From the NCBI GenBank assembly GCA_032768795.1, contig CP136492.1:1240001-1304000 (forward strand): a DNA stretch of 64,000 nucleotides, in the 5' to 3' direction. Both the position numbers and the translations under genes were made by a program. This document shows positions 42,307 through 55,600 of this stretch, one piece after another (positions within the stretch are counted from its first letter, which is position 1; every line of letters begins with the position of its first letter). Origin of the DNA: Tremella fuciformis. Taxonomy: Eukaryota; Basidiomycota; Tremellomycetes; Tremellales; Tremellaceae. A model generated the notes under the pieces. It made no database searches, was not told the DNA's origin, and saw only the letters and a program-made list of their open reading frames with translations.

Positions 42307-43609
42307 ATGGACCCCTCGTCGTCGAGCGCATCAGCGCAAGTCACTCTTCCTCCACCACTTCCCGGAACAGATGCTCCTCAGGATGCATACGAAGCTGCCA
42401 CCAGAAGCCTCTCCTTTCCACTCGCATCTCAAGCGCAGATCAGTGAGTCATCTACGAGTGAAAGGCAAGAAGCTGAGTAAGAGTACGCTCGCATCAGCGG
42501 GACAGCGCACAAGTATGGCGGCTCACGGAGCTTGCTTCTGACTTGATCAGATCTGTGACAGGTGTGTAAGTTATTCAGCTGAAGCCGATATTGACCAGCA
42601 GGCATCCGGTGGCTCGCGCATCATCAAGCAGTCGTCGACCTCCTCGTCCGGACAGTCTATCTGGTCTTGACTCTCGGGAGAGGTGGCCAGACGCTTGGCG
42701 AGGAGTACACGGACATCTTGCCGTATGCAGCCAGACGCCGCAATCTGCCTACTCGAAGGGTGATTTGAGTTTCGCAGCGCTGGCCTTGGGCTAAGAGTGC
42801 AGCGACGCCTTCTCACCATCTTGCTGCTCCTCTTGCCAGCCGTCCTCACCAATCCGATCTTCATCCAACGTCTGCGCTCACCCGATGGCACCTCGGGCAG
42901 ATGGCAGGGCGCGAGGTCCCGCCTGGCCGCTTTCCTCGAGTCACCCTTAGCACGCATACTGCCCGAGCTGCACCTCGTGGCCTTCATGTTTCGGGGCAGA
43001 TTCTTCGAAATTGCTCGTCGTATCACGGGCCTGTCATATGTGAGATACCCGCACGCACGCTGTCAGCCTGATCAGCTGACGCGCAGCTTTCGACACTTCC
43101 GCCTCGACCGCCGGAACAACAGCATCCGTCGTATGAACCCCTGGGCCTGCTGATGCTGATCCCGCTCGCGACTAGGCTCCTCTCATATCGTGACAGGGGC
43201 TCTCTCGGCTCGGCATCAGCCTCACGTGAAGGTCAAGCAGTTGCATTTGACGGACCCCTACTTCCCATCTCGCCCCCAATGACACCTCCGGCTTCCAACG
43301 AGCAGACCATGCTCCTAACCAGGCCCCAGTCCTATGATACTCCAAATACCTACCTCACTCCGGACGCTCAAGCGATATCCGAAAGACAGTGCACGCTCTG
43401 TCTCGAGCCACGAGGGACGGGCGAGGGCAGCGGAGGGACGGTAGCCGTGACAGAGTGCGGTCATGTCTTCTGCTGGGGCTGTCTTGGCGGACTGGACAAG
43501 GTGGGTCTGCCTCGAGAGACCCCGACGAGCGACTGACCGGCAGCCCGAATGCCCCCTGTGCAGGCAGGCTCTCAGAATGGAAAGACTCGTTGCGGCGTAC
43601 AACCTGTAG
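42307..43609 (+). CDS. PEX10: Peroxin-10 (PEX10), RING ubiquitin ligase of peroxisomes
   Basis: Starts MDPSSSSASAQVTLPPPLPG at 42307. Several short introns join blocks for the Pex2/Pex12 N-terminal membrane region, such as IRWLAHHQAVVDLLVRTVYL, RGGQTLGEEYTDILPYAARR and LHLVAFMFRGRFFEIARRIT (GLSY). The C-terminus is a RING finger: CTLCLEPRGTGEG, then VAVTECGHVFCWGCL and PECPLCRQALR, ending RLVAAYNL before TAG 43607-43609. Pex10 forms, with Pex2 and Pex12, the membrane retrotranslocation ligase that ubiquitinates the import receptor Pex5. The RING has an unusual glycine-rich insertion (GTGEGSGG) between its first and second cysteine pairs. Confidence 0.88.
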
Positions 43610-44117
43610 CTCTACATCAACGCATCAATACATTGAATCATCGCATCTCATGACTACATGCATGTCTCGGGATCTTTGGAAGCACCACGAATGACGCTTC
43701 GAGAGCTTGTTCTCACCCGAAGATGCCGCGGTAACCCATGCGAAGGGCCATATCGCGGTTTAGCCCAAACATGGTGACATGAGCGCGGCTGATTTTCCTT
43801 TTGGTCCCTGACGACTGTGCCATGTTTTCTCCTTTGCCCGACCCGTCTTACACAACACATGTGCATACATCCTACTCTCTACTCTTGTTCAGCTTTTCCA
43901 TTGCAGTTTTGGTCGCGACTCCGCCTCCTAGTATCTTATTTCTTGTACAGTATACGACATTGAGACCATTCTGGGCGACAGGCGTAATTTAACGCATGCG
44001 ATACTCGACATAACAAACAGGCGACGACGTTTTCGGCGAACTATCGGGTAGACAAGCAAGCACGTTGCCTGCGCTCTCGACAACCCCGAGCCGCTGCCAG
44101 ATTCTGTGGTCTTCAAA
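43610..44117. other. Intergenic interval, no gene seen
   Basis: About 500 bp between PEX10 and the following plus-strand gene. It is pyrimidine-rich on the plus strand around 43820-43940, as often seen in fungal promoters. No RNA gene or repeat noticed. Confidence 0.5.
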
Positions 44118-47100
44118 ATGGTAGCTTTGTCGCTGCGTGAGCCCCTTAGCGCATACTCACAACCAGGCCACCGTTGCATCGGTCCCCATGATCCGCCGAG
44201 ACTCGGCCAACTCGACGACATCGACCCGCTCCTCCTGCACCTCGCTACGAGACAAGGCCCGACCAGCCTCGCCTGTAGAGTCTGTGCCTTCATCTTCGTC
44301 TTCGTCGGGCAGAAAGCGGTACGAATCGCCATATCCGGCACCGTCCATCGACAGCACCATTTCCTCTCCCCCTCGCTCCCCTCCGCCTTCCAACCCCTCT
44401 CCCTCGCGCTACGTATCCTTCGATGAGATCCTGCAGAATGCCGGGTTCGAACATACCAGGATCATCACGCCTCCGTCGGAGAAGCAGCGTCGGCGGATCC
44501 TGCAATTCGATGATGCCGAAGAAGGGAGGTATGAGCCAGGCGAGCAGCCGCAGGCGGATATCAACACGCACGTCAACTGGCATCGCTCCCACGATCTCAT
44601 GCGATACGCCGTCTTCAAGCACGAGCGCGCAGAGGCCGAGCGGCTGGCAAAGGAGTCCAATGGTGTGCTAGGCAAGAGCTGGAAGGATCGGATATTCCGC
44701 ATGCCGGCGCATGAAGAGCAGAAGCCATCGCCAAGAGGCGAAAAGAAGTTTAAGGAGGCTGCCAAGGCTCTGCCAGATATCGGCTTGGGTCTGAACAAAG
44801 GCGGGCAAGGGATGAGGCGCGCTCTGAGCCAACGCAGTCTGCAGGATCCGACATCCGCTAGAGGCCTTGACAGCCCCGCGATCTCGGATGATGGCACGGC
44901 GACAATACGACCGGAAAAGCGAACACGACCGCTGCCTTTCGGTGACGCCTCGGCGCGCGAAAACAGCTTGTCGACGCCGGTCAAGGTCCGGTCCGGCGAT
45001 CTGAAGAACAAAGTATTGGTAACCAAAGTGACAGATACTCCCTCATCTCCCAGCTCGAGCAAAACTCGGGCGGCAGTGACCAAGAATGTCGCCGTGTCAT
45101 CAACGCCATCACCTACGGCTCGACCGAAACGGCCAATATTGCCCACTGCCGAGTCGGACGACTCGCAATTGACCATTGTCCCGCCCGACGACGTGTCGCC
45201 TGACATCGACGATCTGGAGGGTCACTATGTCGAAGAAGATCTCGGCGAGGATCTGTCTGTTGACGGCATGGATGTTTTCGATACTTCAGTCGTCAGTACG
45301 ACAATATCAGCAACACCTCCCTCTGTACCGGAAGGCTTCACCTCTCGCTTTGCATGGGATGGTGGCTTTGGCTTTGCATCATCGCATTCAGCCGACGACC
45401 TGAAAATGCTAATGAATCGTTTCGATGAATTTGGCAGGGAGATGCAGGAGATTGAGGCAGCGAACGCCGCACAAGAGGCTTTAGCTAGGCAGCAGAGAGA
45501 GGGTAGTTCCGAGTCACCTGCACTGCGCAAATTTCGAAGCTGGCACTTTCCTACACGAAGGCCAGATGACAGCTTTCGCCTATCCGGTTACGACCATGAG
45601 GTCATCGAAGATGCGCCGTCCACAATCCTCCCGTCCTCTGAGACAAATTTCGGACACCGAACCGAGCCATCATCACCGATCGAGTTTGAGTCTAGCTCAT
45701 CCGGACTGGCGTTGGAAGACAATGGCTACGGTTACGAACCCCTCCCTGCCGACTACGACGCGATGGAGGACGACGAGATGTATGGCGACGAGGTGTTGCG
45801 AGAGATCAACAGCTACCGCGGTACAGATTCGACCAGGTCGAGCACCCCCGAGTCCGCATCAGTTCGATCGAACCAAACATCGAGCACGCGTTCCGTGACA
45901 GGAAGTCTCCCCGAGCAGCACGTCGAGTTGACCCCGGACACGAGTCTGGAGAGTGAGGAGGCTTTTGGAAAGCGGGTTTTGGAGACGGCTGTCGCATACG
46001 ATGGGTATGAGTCGCCCGAAAGCCTGCACGAGTCGCTTCCCGACATTGAGACGATTCTCAACGGGGGGCAGGCCAGGGCCGGACCCTCATTGTCCCGGCT
46101 GGAGGAGGCCTCAAAGCCGACCGAGATCACACCGTTGCTTTCGAGAAAGCGGCCAGAGCCGACTGCTTCTCAGAAGCTGGTGAAGCAGTACCAGTCTACG
46201 CCGGCCTTGACGAAGCGGAAGACATGGGCCGAATCGCTTCGCGAAGGGTTCTCGACGACTCTGGGATACCCCGCAGTTCCAGAATTTCTTCCTGCACCGA
46301 TACCAGCGCTGAAAACCAAAGAGTCCAAGTTCAAGCTCTCGTCTCCTTCCATAGCATCTGCACAGGTCACCGTCTACCCGGTGACGTGCGACACGACCGC
46401 TTCCGCCCCGCCTGTCGACAAATTTCGGGCGGTCGTCGACACGCCTCCCCGACCGTCGTCGCCGACAGCTACCAGTTCCGCCGCGCCCAACACATCTATC
46501 GCCGGCCAGGTCGGTGCGGGCGTGCTCAAAGCGCGTAAATCCCTGTCAGCATTGTCGGCTCAGTTCGGCCTGTCCTCAGAAACCAAGCCGGCCGAAACAT
46601 ACCTAGCGCCCCAGAGCATGTGGTACACTGACGGCGTCATGTTCAAGGCATGGGACAAGCGGTGGGCGCGCGAGTCGCTCGAGCTCTCCACGGCAGAGGA
46701 CAGGCGATTCGAGCTCGACACTCCCTACAGGCGCAACATGGGCGGGTCGACGAACCGGACATTTGAGAACGACGGGTTCTGGTTCCCCGACCCCGTGCCG
46801 CCGGCTCCGACGCCGAAGCGACAGACGTCGATCGACCGGCTCAAACACCACTTGACATGGGGAGCGAAGGAGGTCGCCCCTCCTCCGCCGGTCCCGCAGA
46901 TCCCGGCGCGATTCCAGAAAGCCAAGCGCGCGGGCGTCGACGATCAGCCGAACGAGTCCAGCAGCAGCAGCAGTGGCGGTCGGACGACGCCGACGTTGGC
47001 TCCGACGAGATTGGCCAAGGTCCCTTCGCTGATACTCATGTCGCCTGGCGCGTACGAGGAGGGCCGGCCCGGGCGCGAGCTCGTCCTGGACGGCCCGGAA

Positions 47101-47250
47101 TTCGAGGCGAGGGAGGTGAGCAAGAAGCGCGGCGTCAGGCGGAAAGGCAGCAAGAAAGGAATGGGGAAGAAGAAGGCGGCTGCCGCAGGGGCGAGACCGG
47201 TGGGCGCAGGCGCAATGTTCGCCCAGCACCAGGATGCCGCGTACGCCTGA
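44118..47250 (+). CDS. Large disordered protein of unknown function
   Basis: The best model has an exon consisting only of ATG (44118..44120), a 46-nt intron with GTAGCT donor and CACAACCAG acceptor, and one exon 44167..47250, giving 1028 aa. The protein is Ser/Pro/Glu-rich, with few predicted folded parts. Possible conserved islands are PSRYVSFDEILQNAGFEHTR, a NWHRSHDLMRYAVFKHERAE helix near residue 135, and SMWYTDGVMFKAWDKRWARE with NRTFENDGFWFPDPVPP near the C-terminus. It ends in a Lys/Arg-rich tail (KKRGVRRKGSKKGMGKKKAA). I do not recognise the family. Basic and Ser-rich composition would fit a cytoskeletal or nuclear scaffold, but that is only a guess. Confidence 0.65.
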
Positions 47251-47424
47251 GCGCCATGGCGGGTATAACGACACGAACGAGATTTACGACGACTACGCAG
47301 GAGGGGGGCGGATAACGGACATTGTTGCATCCCTTGTCGACGGAGGCATGGCATACCCACATAGTAACCATATCATCAATGGTGCATCACACTCACGACA
47401 TGACGACACGATGACTGACTACGC

Positions 47425-50400
47425 CTACACCTCGCCCTCCTCTGCACCCAACAGCCAGCCCACGCCGCGCGTAAAGGCGCGCTTGGCATGCCTGCTCACT
47501 CGTTCCGCGTCCGTCTCTTCCCCGAACGCCGCGGCGCCCAGCCTATCACCTGCGCCTGGCGCAGGCGACAAGTGCGCGTCGTCCCCCGTATGAGGCAGCA
47601 GGGGCGAAGATACAGCCGAGCGATCGCGATCGCGATGCCGATCGCTGTCCCGCGAGGCGGACCGGAAGAGGCCGCTGCTCAGAACCGTGGCGAAGCCCTC
47701 CGAGGCGAGCCTGGGACTGGCCGAACCTGGCAGATGGGGAATCTTGGCGCTCAGCGGGTTGAGGGCGACCTTGGCAAGGCGCGCAGCCCGGGCGGCCGTG
47801 CGTGAACCCAGCACGCGTTCTTCCTCTCCTTCTCCCTCTGCAACGGAGAGGGCAGGGAGGGAGGAATGAGTCGGACGGGTGGCAGCCTCTTTACCCGCCA
47901 GTCGGCGTCGTCGGGCTTCTTGCCCAGCGGCCAAGTAGGCTTCTTCCGCTTCGCGCCACACGGAGAGAATGCCAGACACTTGGTCGGCCGGGCAGAGCTC
48001 GATCGACTTGCCCAGCAGTGTCATCCGCCGGTGGACGTCCACGTCGGGCCGCTTCCCAAGCTTGAGGCAAGCCTTCCAGCACACTTGTCGAATCTGCCCA
48101 TGTCCAGCGGCTTGCGGTCCAGAAGTGCGCCGAGAGGAGCGCTTGGTCTGGTCGACGAGACTGATGAGGGCCTCGCAGTGCTCCCAGGCGCTGTCGAGCT
48201 CGTGTTGCTCGACCGCAGCCTCGCCGAGCATGCCGAGCACCTCGGCGCGCGCGGCAGAATCGCCTTTGTAACCAAGCTTGTCCACGAGGTCTAGCACGAT
48301 TTCAGGATGCCTCGTCGCGCCACTGCCGGAGTCGATGATGGTCCGTATAAGGTCCAGTTTGTTCTGAGTGTGGCGGATGGTGAGTGGCGGGAATGGGTGG
48401 AATGATGTCAGTCGGGAAGTGGCTTCTATGAAGCCTTTCTCTCGAACTATGGCGGGAGACGAGGGTGCAACACTCAGGCTGTCGGTCAGTCATGCTTCTA
48501 CAGTGCCCATCGATGAAAGACCAACCAATCGTACGCGAGCTTCATGTTCCCAGAATGAATGTTGCCAGACTCAGCGTTATCGTAAAGCTCGCGAGAAGTG
48601 GACAGCACGACTGCCTCCAGCATGGCGGCAGGGAGATCCTCCGCCGTCTGCAAGCGTTTGATGACTCTCCGAGCTATGTCGAATTCGACAAATCAGCGCC
48701 CGACTCAGTCAATGGTGTAATGAACCTACTGCCCGAGCTCATCACCCCGCCCAGCAGGATCGCCATCATCTCCTGAGTGTTTAATGCGCCGAAAGCGCCT
48801 CTGAGGAGTGCGTCATTACCACCGTTCAGCTTCTTCATGTCCGTCCACAAGTTCCACCACTCTCGTTCGCCGTGCAACTTCGAAGTCTGCCGTCGCACCA
48901 TTCGTTCTGCTAGGTCTCTCTGCTCCTCCTTGTTACTGGCCGACTGCAGGAGGAATTGCAACTGCACGGGCGTGTCCCACCGGGCGAGAACCTCTCCGCT
49001 TTCGAGCTGGACATCCAGGACGTCGAGTGCACGTGAGAGACTGGCAAATGGCAACGGAGAGAAGAAGAAGAACAGGTCCTTGGGTGTCGGCGGCGAGTCG
49101 CCCGCTTTGGTCGGTCGCACAAAGGTGGCGATGCTTTCCAGGGTGGTCGACGTGGCTTCACGGTCTGAGTCAAGATCTCCACCAGACACATCCCACACGG
49201 GTAAGCATTCGAAAATCGCAGACATGGTGGCCCAGATATCCTTCTTCTGACTGCCGTAAAGACACGCAAGGGCAAGGCGGGAAACTGTCATATCGTCCTT
49301 GACTAGCCGCTCGTGCTTGGGTAATGTGGCTTTGCTTGCTTCGAAGACAGGCAAGGCCAGGTGCAGTGGCAGCTCTAGGATGGCGTCGTGCAAAAGTCGG
49401 TTGACCAATTGCGGATCTGCCTGACCCGCTCGCTCGGCCCTGGATTCCAGCACGTATAAGTACGGCAGGACAAGTCGTCGTATGTCGTCGACGATAGTGA
49501 GGGCTGTGGAGCCGGACAAGTAGGCAGATACGAGTTCGCTCTGCGAAGCGCTCCGCCATGACGCTAGGGACCACTGTGCGTGTTGCGTGGGCGAGAGATG
49601 AGCGTCGTACACGAGTCGAGAAAGAAGTGACAGGTCTTCTCCAAGCGCATCCAGGCCTGAGACCGATTGAGCTGCGCCATGTTGCACCCAAGCCAGCTGC
49701 ACGTCGAGTAGACCGTATTTGTCGAGAGCCTCGATTTTATCAGTGTACCACTGAGTCAACTCAGATGCGGACAAAGGAGATGGTCGTCGATTTTGCGCAG
49801 CTGGGCTTTCCAATGATACGTGGACATCCGCCAACCGGTCTAGAAACGTTCTGTCCAGCTGCTTGGTATATGACCATCGCCGTTCTTCGCCCGTCTCCTT
49901 AGCACCGGGAAGAAGCCCAGCTGCTTCGATGTCGACCGGGGAAACCCATGCTGGGATCTGACCAAGGATCTCGAGCCGCGATGGCCAGAGGTTCTCCTCG
50001 TACCGCTCGCAGACCAGTCTCAAGGCGTGCAAGGAAGCGGCGCTGGCCAAGGTAGTCACCGACGTGTAGATGGGCTGCTCGATGAATGCACGCAGTTCGA
50101 AGGGTACGTCCTCGACATCGTCCGTTTGAGGCGACTCTTGCCTGATTGCAGCTTTTGCGTCAGGGACGGCTTCGGAGTCAGAGGTGGATTCCCAAGGATC
50201 ATCAACCGCCGGCGAGTCGGCCTCTTCCTCAGCCCCGTCCGCCCATGGATCATCGAGATCCATCCCGTCGTCCTCCTTGGTCGAGTTGGCAGTCGCAGGA
50301 TCCAGACGAGGTTTCGCAACCGGCACATCCGCACGTGAAACGGGCGCAATTCCGTCGTAGATGTCCAGTCTCCGCTTCATCTCTGCCAGTCGACCTGATC

Positions 50401-50701
50401 CTCGGAGAAGCAATCCCAATGCCTCGTCTTGCCCGCTGAGCTGGTCGACGCCTCTGGTTACATCGTCGATGAATATGCTCTTCCAGTCATTCCCTTGAAG
50501 TGATAACGCTTGCCGTAGCTCCTTCTCAGCGTGGTCGAGTTCAGGTTCGACACGAGACAGACCAAAAAGGACAGCCGGACGAGCCTCGATCTCGGGAAAG
50601 TTGACCGAGAGGATCGCGTCGACACAGAGTTGCGGCGCAGAAGAGCTCCCAACGCCCGCCAGCGCCTCCTGCAGCTCTTGCAACGACCCAATGCCCGCCA
50701 T
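47425..50701 (-). CDS. SEC39/NBAS-domain protein (DSL1 tethering complex)
   Basis: The long first exon (50701 to about 48700) encodes a helical protein with the Sec39 features LEMKRRLDIYDGIAPV-type (AEMKRRLDIYDGIAPVSRAD), YDAHLSPTQHAQWSLASWRS, LNTQEMMAILLGGVMSSGS. Short introns then join ARRVIKRLQTAEDLPAAMLE, ELYDNAESGNIHSGNMKLAY and DLVDKLGYKGDSAARAEVLG, close to the NBAS/Sec39 C-terminal consensus. A tail rich in Arg/Ser ends at 47425. Sec39 with Dsl1 and Tip20 tethers COPI vesicles to the ER; NBAS does so in animals in the NRZ complex. Length is about 1000 aa, between yeast Sec39 (709) and human NBAS. The acidic insert around 50200 is disordered. Confidence 0.8.
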
Positions 50702-52646
50702 GCTCTTCGCTGAAAGGTAATGTCCGAGGTCTGTCTGCTCGCTGTAGGCGCACCTAACTAGGTAAGTAAATGTAACGTCGCTGACACGCCGTCTTACGGG
50801 CGTCGCACTTGACTTGACCTCGGATGCCTATCCTTTGGATTGCCTCGCAAGCCTACCACCTCCTTGCTTTCACGCCAGGCACGCTGTCAGTTCGACCCCC
50901 CTCTCACCGTTAACCGTGCTTCGCCCGGAATGACGACCATGCAGCCGGCCACGCGTTAGCTTATTTTCGCCTACCAGATAGCGTTACGAGAGGAAGCGGT
51001 GAGGGCCGACGCCGATATCTGAAACGTGATTTGAAACCAGCAAGCAGGTCAGTTACGGCGGAAGCAAAAGGCTGAAACAAGCTCTGGTGGCGAAAAGGCT
51101 GCGAGGGACGGTTCCTCTGAACCTCTGTTGTCGAGACGTCAGTCATAAAGACATGTGTGGAGCTGTCAGTTCTCCAGGCAGTGATTGAGCAGGACTCGTG
51201 AACCTCGAGGCTATCCCTATTCGAAGTTTCCTTCCCCCCCTCCTCCCGGCCCTCTCCCGCTTCCTCACGTTGGTCCTCAGCTGCAGATGTTCACTGTCTG
51301 TGTGTATGTGCTGTGATGCGAGCCGATCATCCGATCGACGCAGCGCCCCTTGTGCTTTGATTCGCGGTCCATGGTAGCTACAAGCAGGAACCGTCACGTT
51401 CCCGCCCCCGCCCCGCCCGCTCGCCCGGCTAAAGGGTCAGCGATCCAGCGAGCGCTTGTCCTCTTGTGGTCTGGCTTGGCAGCACATAGCTCGGAGGGCA
51501 CCCGCTCGGATTGTATTGCGTGAAAGGTATATGCACCCAAGGAAGAGCGTTTGAACTTTGACAGACTGCCGACTCGGTCCCGCTACCGCCTAGTTATTCT
51601 GATCATGACATGAGCCATTGGTGGTCTCATGCATAACATAACGTCTGCTGGTTTGTTGACGCGAAATCTCTGAAAACCCTCGACGCGTTTTTCCCCCGCT
51701 TTAATTTCCCGAAAAGGCAATTTCCTCGTGGACTAACAAGGGAACGCGGATCGTCGACGTTGCCGGTAAGGCCCAGAGTAACGAGAGCGAGAGAGAGACT
51801 ACGGCTGTGTAAATGGTTATTCTGAATATCCCTGTTCCTTTTGCTCTGGTCGCATTTGCTTTGCTTTGTACATAGACACGCTTCCCCTTCGCACATGACA
51901 CTGTTGTAACAGTCTACTCGAGTACATCTTCGACTTGCTCTGTTGGCGGTCACTCGGCATTGGATCAGGGCGGGAGAAAACACACAATACACACACATAC
52001 ACACACAACACACGGACCTCTTTGTTCCTCAGGACCCAAGCCCAACCCCCCCCCTACAGTCGCCGCCATCACTTAGATCGCGTTTCAACCTCTCCTCTTC
52101 CTTTCCTCTGCTCGTCCACGGGTCACTGGTCTGGACACGCGTGTCACACGCAGCCAGCAGTGTACATCGACAGCCGCGTCAAAGACAACATCGCAAACAT
52201 CTCGTTGACCCAACGACAAAGACGAGGACGACGGGGAGGGAGTGGACGCGGAAGCACCTCTGAAGCGAGGCAACGTGCCCGTGTTGTGGCCGGAGCGCGG
52301 CGGGTTACGGTAGCGACAGGGAAGAAGAGGGCGACGTTGTACAGCCGTTGGTCCTTTCATCCTCTCTTGACCACCTTGGCGCTCGTTCTCGATACATCGC
52401 TCGCATCGGTAGCATCCACCACCAACCTGACGCCCAGGTAGACTCTCTAATCGATCGTCACCACCCAGTCATCATCCCTCCTCCCATCTCTTGACATCGC
52501 CTCCGGCTTTCCTTGCTCGGGCTAAGCGACACGCGCCTCCTTCCCTCGCCGGTCAATCAACCCACCCTGGACAACTCGCATCAGCTCGCCCGTCCCATCA
52601 CCACCTACCTGCTTGACCGATCCTCCACGAGGTTTGACATTGCTTC
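50702..52646. other. Long gene-free interval, divergent promoter and probable long 5' leader
   Basis: About 1.95 kb between the divergent SEC39-like and kinase genes, by far the longest non-coding stretch outside mobile elements. It is polypyrimidine-rich near 52080-52600, with a short CACACA microsatellite at 51981-52016. Open frames are short and show no family resemblance. The position suggests a long regulated leader for the kinase, possibly with upstream ORFs or an intron. Confidence 0.5.
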
Positions 52647-55600
52647 ATGACATCCATCCTCGCATACCCCAACCCCATGTCTGATCCCTTCGCCGCCGGC
52701 GTCCCGACAGATCCACGCCATTACAACCCATCGCCTATCCCTCCTTTTGTCATGCAACCTCCAGGACAGCCGTCAATGTCGGCCAGCTTGCCCGGTAGAG
52801 CACCACCGGTCTTCAGGACATCGATGCCGCCAGTAGTGCCGGGACCACAAGGATCCCGTCGTCCTCCAGCCCATTACGGTGCCGCCGACGAATTTGGTAC
52901 CCTTCCATCGCAAGCACAGGCTTCACGTCATCGGCCCAGCTACACCCCTCCTATCGCTATGCCTCCTCCGTCGGCGCCCGTCGCGTACACCACCCCACTC
53001 CATGCCTCATCAGTATCGCATGCAGCTCAGTCACAGACGCAGATGCCCATCGCTAGTGCCGCAGCGCGTAAGCGCCAATCCCACAACCCCACATCGACCC
53101 TGCAGAGCGCATCACCTCCAAAGCCCGAATATCTCACGGACGAATACGTTCTCCACCCGTCGGTATGGGCGTACAAGCAGGCGCACCCGCGCCGACCCAT
53201 GGTCGGTTTCGGTCCGTACGTCTTGTTGCAGACGCTTGGGGAGGGCGAGTTTGGAAAGGTCAAGCTGGGTGTGCACACCGAGTTTGGTGTCGAGGTCGCG
53301 ATCAAGTTGATCAGGCGGGGCAGTCTGGACGATGAGGTCCGCGCGAGTAAGGTTGAAAGGGAGATTGATGTCCTCAAGGTGAGCTATACTCTGTGTTTTC
53401 TGGACGTCGAGTTGACCGTGTCAGACGCTGCGTCATCCCAACATAGTCCGAATGTTCGATGTCATCGACACGGAGAAGTACATTGGCATTGTGTTGGAGT
53501 TTGCTGGCGGTGAGCCCTCAGAACATCGTGTCGTGTGTTACTGACGCGCAGGTGGCGAGCTGTTCGACCACATTCTCGCCAACCGGTATCTCAAAGAGAA
53601 AGACGCGCAGAAGCTCTTCGCACAGCTCATTTCGGGCGTGGACTACCTGCACAAAAAGCACATTGTCCATCGCGACCTCAAGCTCGAGAACTTGTTGCTT
53701 GACAAACATCGCAACATCATCATCACCGACTTTGGCTTCGCCAACCGGTTCAATCACGCGACAGACGATCTCATGGCAACCTCCTGCGGTAGTCCTTGCT
53801 ATGCTGCGCCAGAGTTGGTCGTCTCCGAAGGCCTATACGTCGGCTCGGCGGTAGACATCTGGTCGTGTGGCGTGATACTCTACGCCATGTTGTCTGGGTA
53901 TCTCCCATACGATGACGATCCCGCCAACCCGGACGGCGACAACATAAATCTGCTCTACAAGTATATCATGAGCACCAAGCTGAACTTTCCCGATCACATC
54001 ACCGCTCTCGCAAGGCATTTGCTTCAGATCATGCTCGTCCCCAATCCCGAGCATCGATGCACCATTGACGACATCATGGCGCACCCCTGGCTGTCCCAAT
54101 ATCGGGAGGACTTTGGTCGATCAGTCGAAGAACAGGAGGCCTTGTTCCAGGAGAACATGCACAGGAAGAGCCAGATGGCGAAGCGCGAGCTCAACGCCAG
54201 AAAGCAATTGCAGCAAGAGGCGAAACAGGCGCGGGTCGCCATGATGCGGAGTCAAAGCAGCGCGCCGGGAACTGGCGTCACCGCTTCCATGTTGGACGAG
54301 AGAAGGAGGCGGCCCTTCACAGCCATCGCGGGGTCGAGCACTATACCGATCAACCTTGAGGGTGCCGGACGACGCACACCTCCACTAGACGCTATCGCTC
54401 CTCAGCAAATATCGTCCATTGCCATTCCCCCTCTACCGCAGTCCGCGTCTAGCTCGATCTCAATGCCGGAGGGACCCAGCGTACCGCTACCCTTGCCCGC
54501 CGCGACGAATATGGAAATTGAGGCCCGGGTCAGGGCGCAATCAATGGCTCCTGCTCTAACACAGACCCAGTCTGACAAGACTACGGCGACCACCTCTGAG
54601 GCTGTTGAGAACGAATCGATGGACATAGACGCGAAGGGCAAAACACCAATGTCGGCCAACATCAATCGACATACCATCCAAGTCGAATACGATGTGGACG
54701 CGTCGTACGAGCGGGTGCAAGCCGAACTCGAGTCTTATCGCACAGCCAAGCCTGTCATTTCTACTCAGCCGCCGCTCGAGAATGCCACCAGCGATATCGA
54801 GATGGACTCGAACTCGGAACACCTTTTGGTCCAAGGACAAGAAGCGATTGCGGACACGGTTGATTCGGCCTCTTCAGGTCGTCCCACACCTGAGCTGTCT
54901 CAAGTGGTCACCCCTATGGGCGTCATCATCCCGCCAGTGGTTGAAGAGGTCAAAGAGGAATTGCCTGGAACTCCCACACGAGAAGCTCGATCGAATAGCG
55001 AGCCCGAACAAGCGGCGTCCCCCTCTACTCCTCGCGCATCAACAGCGACGGCCGCCGCTCAGCGTTTCGAGGTCGAACGGACCCCCAAGGCCCAGAAGAC
55101 CCTGCCTCCGTCTGCTCAACCGACCCCGCGGCAACAAGGCACCACTACTGCCGGGAGGAGTTCGCTCAATGCCGCAGGATTGCCGAAACCTCCGCCTCCC
55201 TCAAAGGCCAACAGACGGAGCAAAGGGATGTCGCTTGACAAATTTGGCCTGGCTCGGCTGTTGGGCCAGATCGCCGATGAGCCAAGAAGTGCTCCTCCTA
55301 GCTCGGGAGCAGCAGCTGCTGCCATCCAACGCAGCCAGACAGCCGCCAGTGTGTCCGCTGGCAAGGGTCCGACGGGTCGACCGAGAACGGGAGACGCTAC
55401 TGCTGATAAAGAGAAGGACAAGAAGTCTCGTCGCCGAACGTTGCAGCTCATGGGCAACAGGTGTGTGCCACTGGCGGTTTCCTGGTCGGGCTGACCCTGG
55501 CAGATCCTCCTCCCCTCGAGACGGCAAGACAACTGTTGCTACTCCAACGACAGCTACACCTCTCAGTCCCCGTGACACCAATGCGCCTCAACCGCAATCT

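Noticed and set aside
51627..52441. Open frames in the interval before the kinase
   Set aside because: They are short, low-complexity, overlap each other on both strands and have no recognisable motif.
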